Assembly (NCBI RefSeq): GCF_001945665.1
Contig: NZ_CP015785.1
Coordinates: 1 to 30,406 of the forward strand
Direction of reading: 5' to 3'
DNA length: 30,406 bases
Origin: Borreliella mayonii
GTDB lineage: Bacteria; Spirochaetota; Spirochaetia; Borreliales; Borreliaceae
The first letter of the stretch is position 1. Every line of letters begins with the position of its first letter. The position numbers were made by a program, and so were the translations under genes. Of the stretch, positions 1 through 8,277 are shown piece by piece. The notes beneath the pieces were generated by a model. The model made no database searches and was not told the DNA's origin. It was given only the letters and a program-made list of their open reading frames with translations.

Positions 1-6
1 ATTTTA

Positions 7-35
7 TTGACAAAAATATTAGTTTTTGCTATCAT
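7..35 (+). promoter_or_regulatory. Promoter of the head-tail (late) operon
   Basis: A -35 box TTGACA (7-12, perfect consensus) and a -10 box TATCAT (30-35) are separated by 17 bases, with an extended -10 TG at 27-28. Transcription would start near 42, about 24 bases before the portal start. The spacer carries the dyad CAAAAA (11-16) / TTTTTG (23-28), which resembles dyads upstream of erf and DUF244. In the circular molecule the promoter lies directly after the terminase stop codon. It is the strongest promoter-like sequence I see in the window. The role as late promoter is inferred from position. Confidence 0.7.
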
Positions 36-65
36 ACATCTAATTTAATAAAGAGAAGTAAAAAG

Positions 66-1289
66 GTGTGTGATTTAAGAAAAACAAAACTAATAGATAA
101 AATAAGTTCACTAGAACTATACAAATACTCAATATTTTTTAGAAATTACATTGAAAATGTAGCAGAAGATTGTCTCAAGAACGGACTTATTCTTGAGAGT
201 GCTGCCCACAATGTTAGTGAGTTTGAACTTGCTAGGTTAAAAGTACAGCTTAAGAATGCTCTGCTTAATTGTATTATAAGCTACCGTTTTCATGGGATTG
301 GCTATGTTTTAGTAAAAACCAAAGATACCCTAATAGATCTAGAACAACCAGTTAATATAGAATTACCTATTGGTTTTGAATACCTTGATTATGAATATGT
401 AAGAGATTTGGGAGTTGATTTTGATCATATAACCTATAAAGTAAAATCCAACAATAAGAACAATTCTTTAGACGCAGTTAAAATACATAAAAGTCGACTT
501 ATCATATATGAAAACTTTGATTATATCTTAAAAAGATATGTTCCGTGCTATACCGAAAGCTTTTTGCTAGATATTTATTTATTTGAAAAGATATACGTTG
601 AAATAGAAAGACGTATTGAAAACCACAATTTTTTGTTTTACAAAGATGAATCTTTAGTACAACTACAAGACGCACTCTCTAGTGCAACAACTTCTTTAAG
701 TGCACTTACTCAGAGCAATAATGATAGGGGAAGTGGCATTTTATCTTCTTTTTTGAGAAAACAAAATTCAAACAATCATAGTAAAGATATTTCTAATTTA
801 AGAAACCTTAATGACTCATTATCACAGGAGCTTGCTAGGCTAAAAAGCAATCTAAATAATGAGGGAATGTTTTATACAGCTACTCCTAGTGCTAGTTTAG
901 AGGTTATTAAATACGATCTTAGCTACTTAAAGGAGGCTTTAGCATTAATTAAGGCAAAAATTGGTGCAGATACTAAAGAGCCCTTAACCAGAAGTTTTAA
1001 TGAACAGGCTAAAGGACTGGGAAATGATGGTAAAGGTGATAGGAGTAATTATTACGATTTTCTCAAAGGTGTACAAGAACAAGTTGAGAACTCTTGTAAT
1101 TTAAAACTTACAAAGTATTTTGGACTTGATATGAAGTTTAATTCGCTGATTATGTTAAGTGAAGAACAAAAAGTAGAAAGAGATATAAAGCTAATTGAGC
1201 TTTACAGTAAATATAACCAGCTTATACAAAGTAGCTCATTTAATAATGAGGAGCTAGCGATGTTAAAAGAGAAATTATTCTCATTTTGA
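66..1289 (+). CDS. Phage portal protein
   Basis: The 407-residue protein fits the portal of cp32 prophages: the dodecameric ring at the capsid vertex through which terminase pumps DNA and to which the tail attaches. It follows the large terminase subunit in the circular map and precedes scaffold and capsid genes, the classical portal position. The length and the long alpha-helical C-terminal half with coiled-coil-like stretches (about residues 200-300) suit a portal. I believe it belongs to the DUF1073-like portal group, but no single diagnostic motif is visible. The chosen start is GTG at 66, preceded by a purine-rich AGAGAAG at about 51-57. The function rests on family memory and gene order. 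Confidence 0.8.
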   Translation: MCDLRKTKLIDKISSLELYKYSIFFRNYIENVAEDCLKNGLILESAAHNVSEFELARLKVQLKNALLNCIISYRFHGIGYVLVKTKDTLIDLEQPVNIELPIGFEYLDYEYVRDLGVDFDHITYKVKSNNKNNSLDAVKIHKSRLIIYENFDYILKRYVPCYTESFLLDIYLFEKIYVEIERRIENHNFLFYKDESLVQLQDALSSATTSLSALTQSNNDRGSGILSSFLRKQNSNNHSKDISNLRNLNDSLSQELARLKSNLNNEGMFYTATPSASLEVIKYDLSYLKEALALIKAKIGADTKEPLTRSFNEQAKGLGNDGKGDRSNYYDFLKGVQEQVENSCNLKLTKYFGLDMKFNSLIMLSEEQKVERDIKLIELYSKYNQLIQSSSFNNEELAMLKEKLFSF

Positions 1290-1305
1290 GAAAAGGAGTT
1301 AAAAG

Positions 1306-1998
1306 ATGACTGAGAAAGAAGAAAAAGAAGACCTGCAGGCACAAGATAAAGAAGAGCAGCAAATTAAGGCTGATACTAAAGTTATCAGTGTGCAGGAATT
1401 TGAAGAGTACCTGCGTTTTAAAGAGCAGGCAAATAGTAAATCTAAAGAGACAAGTCGAGATTTAAGTATAAATGAACGAATAACAAAAGAACTTGCAGAA
1501 GTTGAAGAGCGGGAGCGTATTGAAAAGCAATTGTTACTAGAGGCTGAGCGAATTAATGAAATTGATACACTTGCAAAAGCACATCTTAGCAATCATTTTA
1601 ACAAAGAGGTGCTACTTGCAAAAGGATATACATTAAAAGACATTATGCAAGCACAACGTAGAGAACTTGTACGCAAGTTCGTTCCAATTGAGCAAATTAA
1701 AGCTATTGCCAAAGTATCAGACATAAGTCATATCGATGGAGAGATATTAGAGCAACTTGTTTCTTTAGCAAAAGTGAATATTAAATTAAGAAAAAATGCG
1801 AGTAGCAATTCTTCTTCTGTTGATTCTATTAAAGGTAATATTATTGCCAAATCTGAAGATAGAGCAAGTTTGCTTGATTCTAATTTTGTACCAATTAATT
1901 TTACAGAATTTGTACAAGCTATAAGTAATACATACAAGCAAAGACGAATTCAATTTTATGAAAATCTAAAAAGACATAAAAGAACAAGTATTGCTTAA
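1306..1998 (+). CDS. DUF1357 family protein, probable capsid scaffold
   Basis: This 230-residue, highly charged protein is mostly alpha-helical. Its first 80 residues are rich in Glu, Lys and Gln with coiled-coil character, and a basic C-terminus ends in KRHKRTSIA. That composition, and its place between portal and capsid genes, are typical of phage scaffolding proteins, which template procapsid assembly and then leave. I recognise it as the Borrelia DUF1357 family. An AAGGAG ribosome site at 1293-1298 sits before ATG 1306, 16 bases after the portal stop. No protease motif is visible, so whether the scaffold is cleaved or simply released cannot be told. Confidence 0.75.
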   Translation: MTEKEEKEDLQAQDKEEQQIKADTKVISVQEFEEYLRFKEQANSKSKETSRDLSINERITKELAEVEERERIEKQLLLEAERINEIDTLAKAHLSNHFNKEVLLAKGYTLKDIMQAQRRELVRKFVPIEQIKAIAKVSDISHIDGEILEQLVSLAKVNIKLRKNASSNSSSVDSIKGNIIAKSEDRASLLDSNFVPINFTEFVQAISNTYKQRRIQFYENLKRHKRTSIA

Positions 1999-2009
1999 AG
2001 GAGTTTTTA

Positions 2010-2570
2010 ATGAGTGATATAACAAAAATCAAACAAGAGTTTGATAAAAAAGTTGCAGAAATTCAAGCATTAATGAAAAATCCCCAACAAGACTCAGGAT
2101 TACTTAGTAATTCTATTGATTTTAGAGACCAAAATCTAATTTTTTCCAATTCTGGTGGGGTTTGCACTAGTAGTAAAGACAAAATAGAGAATTACCCTGC
2201 TAAAGGGTATCCGTATAAACGGGGTGTTAAGCTTAGTTTTGGAGATGGAACAACAGAAGTAGAAGTTGAGGCTGGTGGTGGAGACGATTTATATGGAGTG
2301 TGTTCCGATATAGATGAGTTTAGCGGTATGGCAACTGTTATACCAATTACAAATAACTTTACTGGGTATTTAACGCTTAAGAAAGAAGGACAAAATGGTG
2401 TAAATAATCCAGGAGATAAATTAAATTTTAACCAACATGGGGAACTTGAAAAGGTCACTGGGGCTCAAAAATCTGTTAATGCAATAGCACTTTCAAAGGC
2501 ACACAAATTAACTGAAGATTTATTTATAGTGCTTGCTAGTGTATTTGGGAATAGAGCAATAAAAGGGTAA
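2010..2570 (+). CDS. DUF228 family head protein, copy 1 (decoration-like)
   Basis: First of three adjacent DUF228 paralogues (186 residues). The shared core contains YPYKRGVK, a Gly-rich EAGGGDDLYG(V/I)C segment, a D(I/V)(D/C)EFS motif, an ITNNF(T/E)GYL motif, and an ending VFGNRA. Such small beta-rich proteins just before the major capsid gene are commonly capsid decoration or stabilising proteins. That role is inferred from position and size, since DUF228 has no experimentally fixed function that I can cite. ATG 2010 follows AAAGGAG (1998-2004), which overlaps the preceding stop codon, so translation is probably coupled to the scaffold gene. Confidence 0.75.
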   Translation: MSDITKIKQEFDKKVAEIQALMKNPQQDSGLLSNSIDFRDQNLIFSNSGGVCTSSKDKIENYPAKGYPYKRGVKLSFGDGTTEVEVEAGGGDDLYGVCSDIDEFSGMATVIPITNNFTGYLTLKKEGQNGVNNPGDKLNFNQHGELEKVTGAQKSVNAIALSKAHKLTEDLFIVLASVFGNRAIKG

Positions 2571-2576
2571 TAAATT

Positions 2577-3341
2577 ATGGCTTTAAAAGGCAACATGCAA
2601 GTAGAAAATCTTGAGGCTGTTGAGGACCCACAGGTAGATTTAGGGGCACAAGTTTCCGCTGCTCCTAGAGCTAAACGGCAAGCAAGACAAGCTGAGGATG
2701 CACAAGGGGAAGATCCCTATTTGGAGGCAATTAACGAGCTTGATGATGTCCTTTTGAAATTCAAGAAATATGTAAAATCGATGAGCTTAATTGAAAATAA
2801 GGTTTTTGGCGGTTTAAGTAGTTGTTTTAAATCTAAGAATGAGCGAGTTGATGCATATTCATTTGCATGTTCAAGTTATACAGACAAAATAGAGGAATAC
2901 CTTTACGACCCAGCAAATAGTTTTCCATACAAGCGTGGGGTTAAACTTGTTCCAAAAGAGAACTCTATATATGTAGAAGTTGGAGCTGATACTGATATGT
3001 ATGGGATATGTGTAGATGTATGTGAGTTTAGTTGTACCGCGTATGTATTGCTAATTACTAACAATTTTGAAGGGTACCTTGTCACAAGGAATCCAAGTAT
3101 AAAAATAGGAGAAATCCTAGACATAAATAATAACGGTGTTATTATCAAGGCTGGAGGTGGGCCACCAACCGCAATTAACATATATGCTCTATCTGATTCA
3201 TTTACAATCAATTTTGCACCCGAAGATGGAAATCAAGATCAAAATAGATATCCTAGGCAAGAGTATTCTATTAATTTGATAAAAGTTGCAATTTTTGGAA
3301 ATAGAGGCCTTGAGAAGATAGTAATACCTGATGGTGGTTAA
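2577..3341 (+). CDS. DUF228 family head protein, copy 2 (long divergent form)
   Basis: Second DUF228 paralogue, 254 residues. It keeps the family core (FPYKRGVK at about residue 118, a YGICVDVCEFS stretch, ITNNFEGYL, and VAIFGNRG near the end). It differs from its neighbours by an N-terminal extension of roughly 60 residues, rich in Ala, Gln, Glu and Arg, and by an insertion before the last strand. It is the most diverged of the three copies. ATG 2577 starts six bases after the preceding stop, with AAAAGGG just upstream. A specialised head or head-tail role is possible; the sequence does not say which. Confidence 0.72.
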   Translation: MALKGNMQVENLEAVEDPQVDLGAQVSAAPRAKRQARQAEDAQGEDPYLEAINELDDVLLKFKKYVKSMSLIENKVFGGLSSCFKSKNERVDAYSFACSSYTDKIEEYLYDPANSFPYKRGVKLVPKENSIYVEVGADTDMYGICVDVCEFSCTAYVLLITNNFEGYLVTRNPSIKIGEILDINNNGVIIKAGGGPPTAINIYALSDSFTINFAPEDGNQDQNRYPRQEYSINLIKVAIFGNRGLEKIVIPDGG

Positions 3342-3370
3342 ACTTTGGGCGAATAAAAGGAGGTAAATAA

Positions 3371-3943
3371 ATGGGAGATACAACGCAATTAGTAAAAGAG
3401 TATCAAGAGAAAAGAAGTAAACTGGAAAAGTTTATGAAAAATCCCCAACATGACGCTAGTTTGCTTAGCAATTCTAATGAATTTAGAGACAAAAATGTAG
3501 AATTTTTTGCTTCTGGAGGCACTAGAACTAATAAGTTTGACAAATTGGAAAATCATCCATTTTTGGGGTATCCGTACAAGCGTGGAGTAAAAAGAGTTAT
3601 TCAAGAGGCTCAAGATAATCAAAGTCACTATGAGCCACATGTTGAGGCTGGTGGAGGTGAAGACTTATATGGAATATGCATTGACATAGATGAGTTTAGT
3701 AAAATAGCTACTATTGTGCCAATTACCAATAATTTTGAAGGATATTTAGTAGCAAAAGATTCTACGGTTAAAGTAAAAGACAAACTTGTTTTTAATAAAG
3801 ACGGTGCTCTTGAAAAGGTGACTGGAGCACCAAATAAAGCAACTATTAATGCAACAGCATTGTCTGATGCAAAACAAATTAGCAATGAGGTTTATTTAGT
3901 AAAAGTAGCTGTATTTGGGAATAAAGCTATGAGTAGAAATTAA
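3371..3943 (+). CDS. DUF228 family head protein, copy 3 (decoration-like)
   Basis: Third DUF228 paralogue, 190 residues, much closer to copy 1 than copy 2 is. Both open with a short helix, then MKNPQ(Q/H)D(S/A)(G/S)LLSNS and FRD(Q/K)N(L/V), then the common YPYKRGVK, EAGGGEDLYGIC, DIDEFS, ITNNFEGYL and VFGNKA motifs. ATG 3371 follows a strong AAGGAGG (3357-3363). It sits directly before the major capsid gene. Either decoration of the capsid shell or a minor head role is plausible. The triplication suggests that the copies have divided roles or face antigenic or phage-receptor variation; that is inference. Confidence 0.75.
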   Translation: MGDTTQLVKEYQEKRSKLEKFMKNPQHDASLLSNSNEFRDKNVEFFASGGTRTNKFDKLENHPFLGYPYKRGVKRVIQEAQDNQSHYEPHVEAGGGEDLYGICIDIDEFSKIATIVPITNNFEGYLVAKDSTVKVKDKLVFNKDGALEKVTGAPNKATINATALSDAKQISNEVYLVKVAVFGNKAMSRN

Positions 3944-3964
3944 TAATATTTAGGAGGATTTAAT

Positions 3965-4924
3965 ATGGAATTATTTGATGAAAATTATTATGCAAAAGCT
4001 GTGGCAAATATCATAGGAGAAGTTAAAGATCCTATTATGTATAAATGGTTTTCACCTGATCAAATTGAAGATGTTGATCTACAAATGGGATATCAAAAAA
4101 CGGTAAAATGGGACGCGTTTTTAAATGCTAATCCTACAACAATTGCCGATGAGGTTAATACTATCTCAACTATTGGATTTAGTTCTGAAGTGGTAAGACT
4201 TAATTATTTAAAATTACAGTATAAATTCAGACATTTAAAGCAGACTTCTGAGAAATTTTATACTTCAGATTCATATATTGGGGACATTAATAATAATTTA
4301 CTCCCTTTTGCTCAAGCGTATAAGCTTGCAAGTAGTGAAATTATCAAACTTATTAATCACTTTGTATTAACCGGGACTGTTTCGATTCAAAAAGATGGGA
4401 AAAATCAAAAACGCCTACTTCCCAATATGTATGGACTACTTAATATGCCTGAGCAGATAAAAGAAGAAGTTGCTAGTGCTGATAAAGATAAAATGGATAA
4501 AATCTTTGAAAAAATTGAGGCTGGACTTTCAAAGTTGGAACTGGGCGACGAATTTTCCACCCCGATGATGGTAATAGTTGACCCAGCAACTTCACTTAAA
4601 CTAGTAAAACCATACGCAGCAGCACAGGGTGTAGCAAGTAGTTGTGAAAAATGGGAAGACGTTTTGATTCAAACCATTAAGGCTATTAATAATAGAGAAG
4701 ATGTTTACATTGAGACTTCAAACTTGCTAAAACATAAAATACTCATTTATCCACTCAATTCAGAACTTATTAAATTTAAACCTAGTAAGTATATGCTACC
4801 TACACCGAATGAACAAGTTGATAAAGACTCAACCGATGTAGCTCATTCATACATTGATTTTGTTTTAGGTGGTCTACTTGCTACTAGAAAAACTATTTTG
4901 CAAGTTAACATAAAGCAAAGTTAA
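3965..4924 (+). CDS. Major capsid protein
   Basis: The 319-residue protein has the size and place of an HK97-fold major capsid protein, following scaffold and decoration genes. An acidic N-terminal arm leads into a region like the encapsidation and E-loop part (WDAFLNANPTTIADEVNTIS). A long helix follows around residues 110-140, an A-domain-like segment FSTPMMVIVDPATSLKLVKP around 198-218, and a beta-rich C-terminus with a hydrophobic GGLLATRK segment. ATG 3965 follows an AGGAGG ribosome site, as expected for the most highly expressed structural gene. There is no direct experimental marker in the sequence, so the call rests on architecture and synteny. Confidence 0.8.
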   Translation: MELFDENYYAKAVANIIGEVKDPIMYKWFSPDQIEDVDLQMGYQKTVKWDAFLNANPTTIADEVNTISTIGFSSEVVRLNYLKLQYKFRHLKQTSEKFYTSDSYIGDINNNLLPFAQAYKLASSEIIKLINHFVLTGTVSIQKDGKNQKRLLPNMYGLLNMPEQIKEEVASADKDKMDKIFEKIEAGLSKLELGDEFSTPMMVIVDPATSLKLVKPYAAAQGVASSCEKWEDVLIQTIKAINNREDVYIETSNLLKHKILIYPLNSELIKFKPSKYMLPTPNEQVDKDSTDVAHSYIDFVLGGLLATRKTILQVNIKQS

Positions 4925-4943
4925 AAGTATAAGGTAAGTGAAA

Positions 4944-5399
4944 ATGAGTGAACAAGAAAACTTACAAACACAAGTTGTGGGAGAAGAAGAACTTTTAGTA
5001 ACAAAACTCCATTCAGAAGTGTTATTGCTATTAGGAATAGACAAATTTGCCCTAAGCAGGCAAAATTTTCTACTTCATTTATCCTTACTTCAAGCTATTC
5101 TAGTAACACGCGGTATTGATGCTAGTTCACTTACATATGAACAAATATTTTTACTTACTTTCTACCATATGGGTTGTCAATTAAGAAAACAGGGAGTTGT
5201 TCGAGAATTTGAATTTGATAGGATCAAAAAAGAGAAATTCAATGAACTTGAACTTGATTATTATCCTAGTAGCAGTGGAGGCGAAGAAGGCGGCGAGGGG
5301 GGTTGTGGCTCAAACAAGAATTTTTGTTCACAACTTGATGCATTTTTAGAAAAACTAAAAAGAGAAACTTCAACGCCATCTTGTGTGGGGGTTGTCTAA
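4944..5399 (+). CDS. Probable head-tail connector protein (DUF3890-like)
   Basis: About 151 residues. It is mostly helical in its first 95 residues (LHSEVLLLLGID, LSLLQAILVTRGIDASSLTYEQIFLLTFYHMG), followed by a Gly/Glu/Ser-rich low-complexity linker (about residues 111-126) and a short helical tail. A small helical protein immediately after the capsid gene is usually the gp6/gp15-type connector that docks on the portal. I associate it with the Borrelia DUF3890 family, with moderate certainty. I place the start at ATG 4944, about 10 bases after AAGG, rather than the in-frame GTG two codons earlier. Its stop codon overlaps the next start (TAATG). Confidence 0.6.
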   Translation: MSEQENLQTQVVGEEELLVTKLHSEVLLLLGIDKFALSRQNFLLHLSLLQAILVTRGIDASSLTYEQIFLLTFYHMGCQLRKQGVVREFEFDRIKKEKFNELELDYYPSSSGGEEGGEGGCGSNKNFCSQLDAFLEKLKRETSTPSCVGVV

Positions 5400-5782
5400 T
5401 GAATGGTGTTAGAAAAAGACTTTCAGATATGTCTTTCCGCATGATCAACGTATTTAAGGATCCTCAACCTTTAAGGTTTTATAAAGGCACTGTTGTTAAA
5501 CTTGAAAACGATTCTTCTTATCAGAGAGTTTTTGATAAAAATAAGTACACTGAATTTGCAGGAGTTATTATTGACATAAGGCCACAAGAACTTGCAGTGC
5601 TTTATGACTCTGATATGTCTGATATTCAAGGATATTCCAAACTTTACACATATCAAGACCTTAACTATGAACTAAAAGACCGCATATCAATTTCGGATTT
5701 AATTTACTTTGAAATATTTAGTATTGACTCTTCAATCGGATATTTTACTTTGGTTTTAAAGGAGTTTATATGGACAAACTAG
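5399..5782 (+). CDS. DUF1506 family protein, probable head completion or neck protein
   Basis: A 127-residue Borrelia-specific protein of the DUF1506 family. It is beta-rich, with segments LRFYKGTVVKLEND, EFAGVIIDIRPQELAVLYDS and a C-terminal IGYFTLVLKEF. Its position between the connector and the gp10-like gene suits a head-closure or stopper protein, but that is only gene-order inference. I start it at ATG 5399, which overlaps the previous stop (TAATG); a TTG six codons earlier is possible but less likely. The 3' end overlaps the next gene by 13 bases, so expression is coupled. Confidence 0.65.
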   Translation: MNGVRKRLSDMSFRMINVFKDPQPLRFYKGTVVKLENDSSYQRVFDKNKYTEFAGVIIDIRPQELAVLYDSDMSDIQGYSKLYTYQDLNYELKDRISISDLIYFEIFSIDSSIGYFTLVLKEFIWTN

Positions 5783-6159
5783 AGTTTAAAATGGAATTGG
5801 AAATTGGGTGGTTTGGTGGTCGTGCAGGGATTGCTAGAATGCATGAAAAAGGGGGTAGCAATTTACCAGCAAGAAAACATTTAACCAAAATTGCTGGTAG
5901 TTCTGAATTTAGAGAATATATCAATAATAGTTATATAAATTCTAAGTTTAATCTTGACCCCAAATCGGGAATGGAGGCTATTGGACAAGCTTTTATAAGG
6001 TACTATGGAAATTATCTATTATCAGCACAAGTCTCTCCAGCCTTAAAGGCTAATACAATCAAAAGTAAGTTTAAAAAGGGTAGTAACACCGCAGCAATTC
6101 CACTTGTTGATACAGCCAAAATGTTATCCGAGATTACTTATAAGGTAACACTTGAATGA
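5770..6159 (+). CDS. HK97 gp10-like tail completion protein (putative)
   Basis: The 129-residue protein carries the pattern seen in HK97-gp10 or virion-morphogenesis type neck/tail-completion proteins. It has an N-terminal GGRAGIARMHEKGGSNLPARKHL segment (compare the family's NIPARPF), a central helix with GMEAIGQAFIRYY, a SPALKANTIKSK segment (compare the family's LKPSTIKRK) and IPLVDTAKMLSEITYKV at the end (compare PLVDTGRLRNSI). These resemblances are visible by eye and convincing as a set, and the position after the connector genes agrees. ATG 5770 follows AAAGGAG at about 5758. The last four bases overlap the next gene (ATGA). Confidence 0.65.
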   Translation: MDKLEFKMELEIGWFGGRAGIARMHEKGGSNLPARKHLTKIAGSSEFREYINNSYINSKFNLDPKSGMEAIGQAFIRYYGNYLLSAQVSPALKANTIKSKFKKGSNTAAIPLVDTAKMLSEITYKVTLE

Positions 6160-6725
6160 TTTTTACTTTAGATATGGTTTTAAACCATTTAACTCAAATA
6201 TTCAAAGGGTTTAAGGCGTATGCAACTGAAAATAATTTTGAGTGCGATATCATAAATACTTACAATCACCCGTACCTTTCAAAAATCACAGCTGCTAGCT
6301 CAAATATAATAGCATTGAAATTTGATGGTACAGAAAATCTATTTGATCATAATTCTAGAGCCGGTGCATTTTATGAAAATGCTTTGGAATTCAGTTTAAA
6401 TTTTCAAATATATATTATTGCTATAGTGTTAAACGCTCAAGATTTTGACGCTAATTCACGTATGTTAATGCTTTATGGTATGCTTAGCAATTTCCTACAT
6501 AATAAAGCCCATAAGTATACTTTAGAAAGTCAATCACAACCCGAATATATTAGTAAAATTAATTTCTACATTTACCCAACATCTAATATGCAAACAGTTG
6601 GGCTAATTAATTTAGGCACAAAATATAGCAACCATGCATACAGTGCATCTATAGCATTTAATGCTAGTGTAAAAGCAATCGAAATTTTAAAGGAGGAATA
6701 CGAAATTGCCGCAAGATACAATTAG
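6156..6725 (+). CDS. DUF764 family protein, possible tail terminator
   Basis: A 189-residue member of the Borrelia DUF764 family. It has mixed alpha/beta character with hydrophobic strands (LEFSLNFQIYIIAIVLNAQ, MQTVGLINLGTKY, AYSASIAFNASVKAI). Just before the sheath gene in a contractile-tail operon one expects the tail terminator, which caps the tail end at the neck. The size, and the strand pattern with a conserved-looking final strand, are compatible with that, but no motif proves it. The start ATG overlaps the preceding stop (ATGA at 6156-6159), and its 3' end overlaps the sheath-like gene by 20 bases. Confidence 0.6.
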   Translation: MIFTLDMVLNHLTQIFKGFKAYATENNFECDIINTYNHPYLSKITAASSNIIALKFDGTENLFDHNSRAGAFYENALEFSLNFQIYIIAIVLNAQDFDANSRMLMLYGMLSNFLHNKAHKYTLESQSQPEYISKINFYIYPTSNMQTVGLINLGTKYSNHAYSASIAFNASVKAIEILKEEYEIAARYN

Positions 6726-7818
6726 TGTAAGTTTAGTTGACTCTAGAATTCAAGCTAGTAGGCCCAATTATTATAATCCACTTTTGGTTTACAAAACAGC
6801 TAAAATCAAAGTTAATAAAGATGCTGCTAACTTTGTAACATTGAATTTAACCGTTAATAACTATGAAAAACAAATTGAAACTTTGGAAAAAGATAATGGG
6901 AATGGACAAGATCAGTTTGGAAAAGAAAAGACACTACTTAAAACCGCAATGTCTAATTTTTTCAATTCAAGTGAAGAATCATTAAAATCCGCTGTTCTTT
7001 TTATTTATAAGGATAAACCTGAAGAGTTAAAAAAATATCTTAAAGTACATAGACACACTTTTGTTGTACTTATTAATACTGAGGGTGATAATTCCGATGA
7101 TGGACTTAAGATTTACAAAGATGATTATGATAAATTTAAAACACCTTCAATTTTTTTTGTATTCTCAACTAAAGAACAAGAAATAAAAGAACTTTTCAAG
7201 GATAAAAGCAATACTGAAAAAGAAAGAAATATTGTTGTTTACAGTAACAATAAAGACAATTTACACCTTAAATTTATAAGTCAATATCTGCATCAAGCTA
7301 GCATTTTCCATGCTGTAAATCCTTATGGTATGCCACTGGCTGCTACACCGCTTGTTGACGACACTGTAATTGGAAAGTTACGAACTGCAAAAATTAATTT
7401 TTATACACTTCTTAATGAAACGGGTCTTGATGGTATGCCTGCTTTTAAAGAGGGGGTTGATCTAGCTGGAGGTGCAATAGACGAGCAGTTTACATATCAC
7501 TATATAAAAAATGAAGCAATTATTGAGCTTATTAGAATTTGGAATAAAAACAATAGACAAAACAGCAAATTATCTGCACTGCAACTTAGTGGGGCTAGAG
7601 ATAATGCATATACTTCAGCAATTGAGTGTCTACTTAAGAGATTTATAGATAGAGGGCTGATTATACTGTATAAAAATTTAAGTCTTACTATTTCTCCTAC
7701 ACCACAACTTAAATTAGAACTTAGTGTGAATATTACTTATAACTTTAGCATTAATGCTGTTGCTTTAGTAATTACTACTCAAGATATAGTTGATTATCAA
7801 AATAGTTTAAGTGCCTAA
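6706..7818 (+). CDS. DUF787 family protein, probable tail sheath
   Basis: A 370-residue member of DUF787. The C-terminal half has features reminiscent of contractile-tail sheath proteins of the DUF3383 type: a segment near NFYTLLNETGLDGMPAFKEGVDLAGG, an acidic site GGAIDEQFTYHYIKNEAIIEL, a helix with a GARDNAYTSAIE stretch, and a final strand-rich region. The following gene resembles a tail tube, which supports the sheath-tube pair. Translation begins at TTG 6706, placed 9 bases after a strong AGGAGG (6691-6696) lying inside the preceding gene; the rare start codon is clear because no other in-frame start is as well positioned. If correct, the phage is myovirus-like. Confidence 0.65.
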   Translation: MPQDTISVSLVDSRIQASRPNYYNPLLVYKTAKIKVNKDAANFVTLNLTVNNYEKQIETLEKDNGNGQDQFGKEKTLLKTAMSNFFNSSEESLKSAVLFIYKDKPEELKKYLKVHRHTFVVLINTEGDNSDDGLKIYKDDYDKFKTPSIFFVFSTKEQEIKELFKDKSNTEKERNIVVYSNNKDNLHLKFISQYLHQASIFHAVNPYGMPLAATPLVDDTVIGKLRTAKINFYTLLNETGLDGMPAFKEGVDLAGGAIDEQFTYHYIKNEAIIELIRIWNKNNRQNSKLSALQLSGARDNAYTSAIECLLKRFIDRGLIILYKNLSLTISPTPQLKLELSVNITYNFSINAVALVITTQDIVDYQNSLSA

Positions 7819-7833
7819 AAGGGGGTTTAAAAA

Positions 7834-8262
7834 ATGCAATTTTATGATTTAAGAGAAGTTTATTTTTCAATTGGTGGTACACAGTTACATAGTGGCAAAC
7901 TAGAGCTTACAAGCGAGCCTACAACAAGAGCAGTGATTAGTAGTGAAGATAAAGGTATGCCTGTAATAAGCTTAAGAGATCCCAAAACGATAACTTATGT
8001 TTTTAACATTGAAGTAACTTTGGGTAGTCAAGACTACATTTTGTTAACTGAACTTTCGGATGAACAGTTTTACAACATGGATGTGAGAAAAGATGATAAA
8101 ATGCTTGATTTAGCATTCAATGATAGAATTGCTACCAAAATTATTTCTAACTATGCAATTTTTACTGAAGAACCGTCAAGAAGTTATTCTGCTGAGGCTG
8201 AAAAAGTATCTTTTGAAATTAGGGCTATTAATTGCCAAAAAACTAAACCAAACAACACTTAA
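7834..8262 (+). CDS. DUF1463 family protein, probable tail tube
   Basis: A 142-residue, beta-rich protein of the DUF1463 family. The opening FYDLREVYFSIGGTQLHSGKLELTSEPTTRAVISSEDKG resembles the start of tail-tube proteins of the DUF3277 type, where the first strands are followed by a region that contacts neighbouring subunits. The body continues as a strand-rich domain (ITYVFNIEVTLGSQDYILLTELS) and closes with VSFEIRAINCQ. Its place after the sheath-like gene and ahead of the chaperone and tape-measure genes is exactly where a tube gene lies. An AAGGGGG ribosome site precedes ATG 7834. The function is inferred but well supported by context. Confidence 0.65.
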   Translation: MQFYDLREVYFSIGGTQLHSGKLELTSEPTTRAVISSEDKGMPVISLRDPKTITYVFNIEVTLGSQDYILLTELSDEQFYNMDVRKDDKMLDLAFNDRIATKIISNYAIFTEEPSRSYSAEAEKVSFEIRAINCQKTKPNNT

Positions 8263-8277
8263 AAGGAGAGTCTTATT

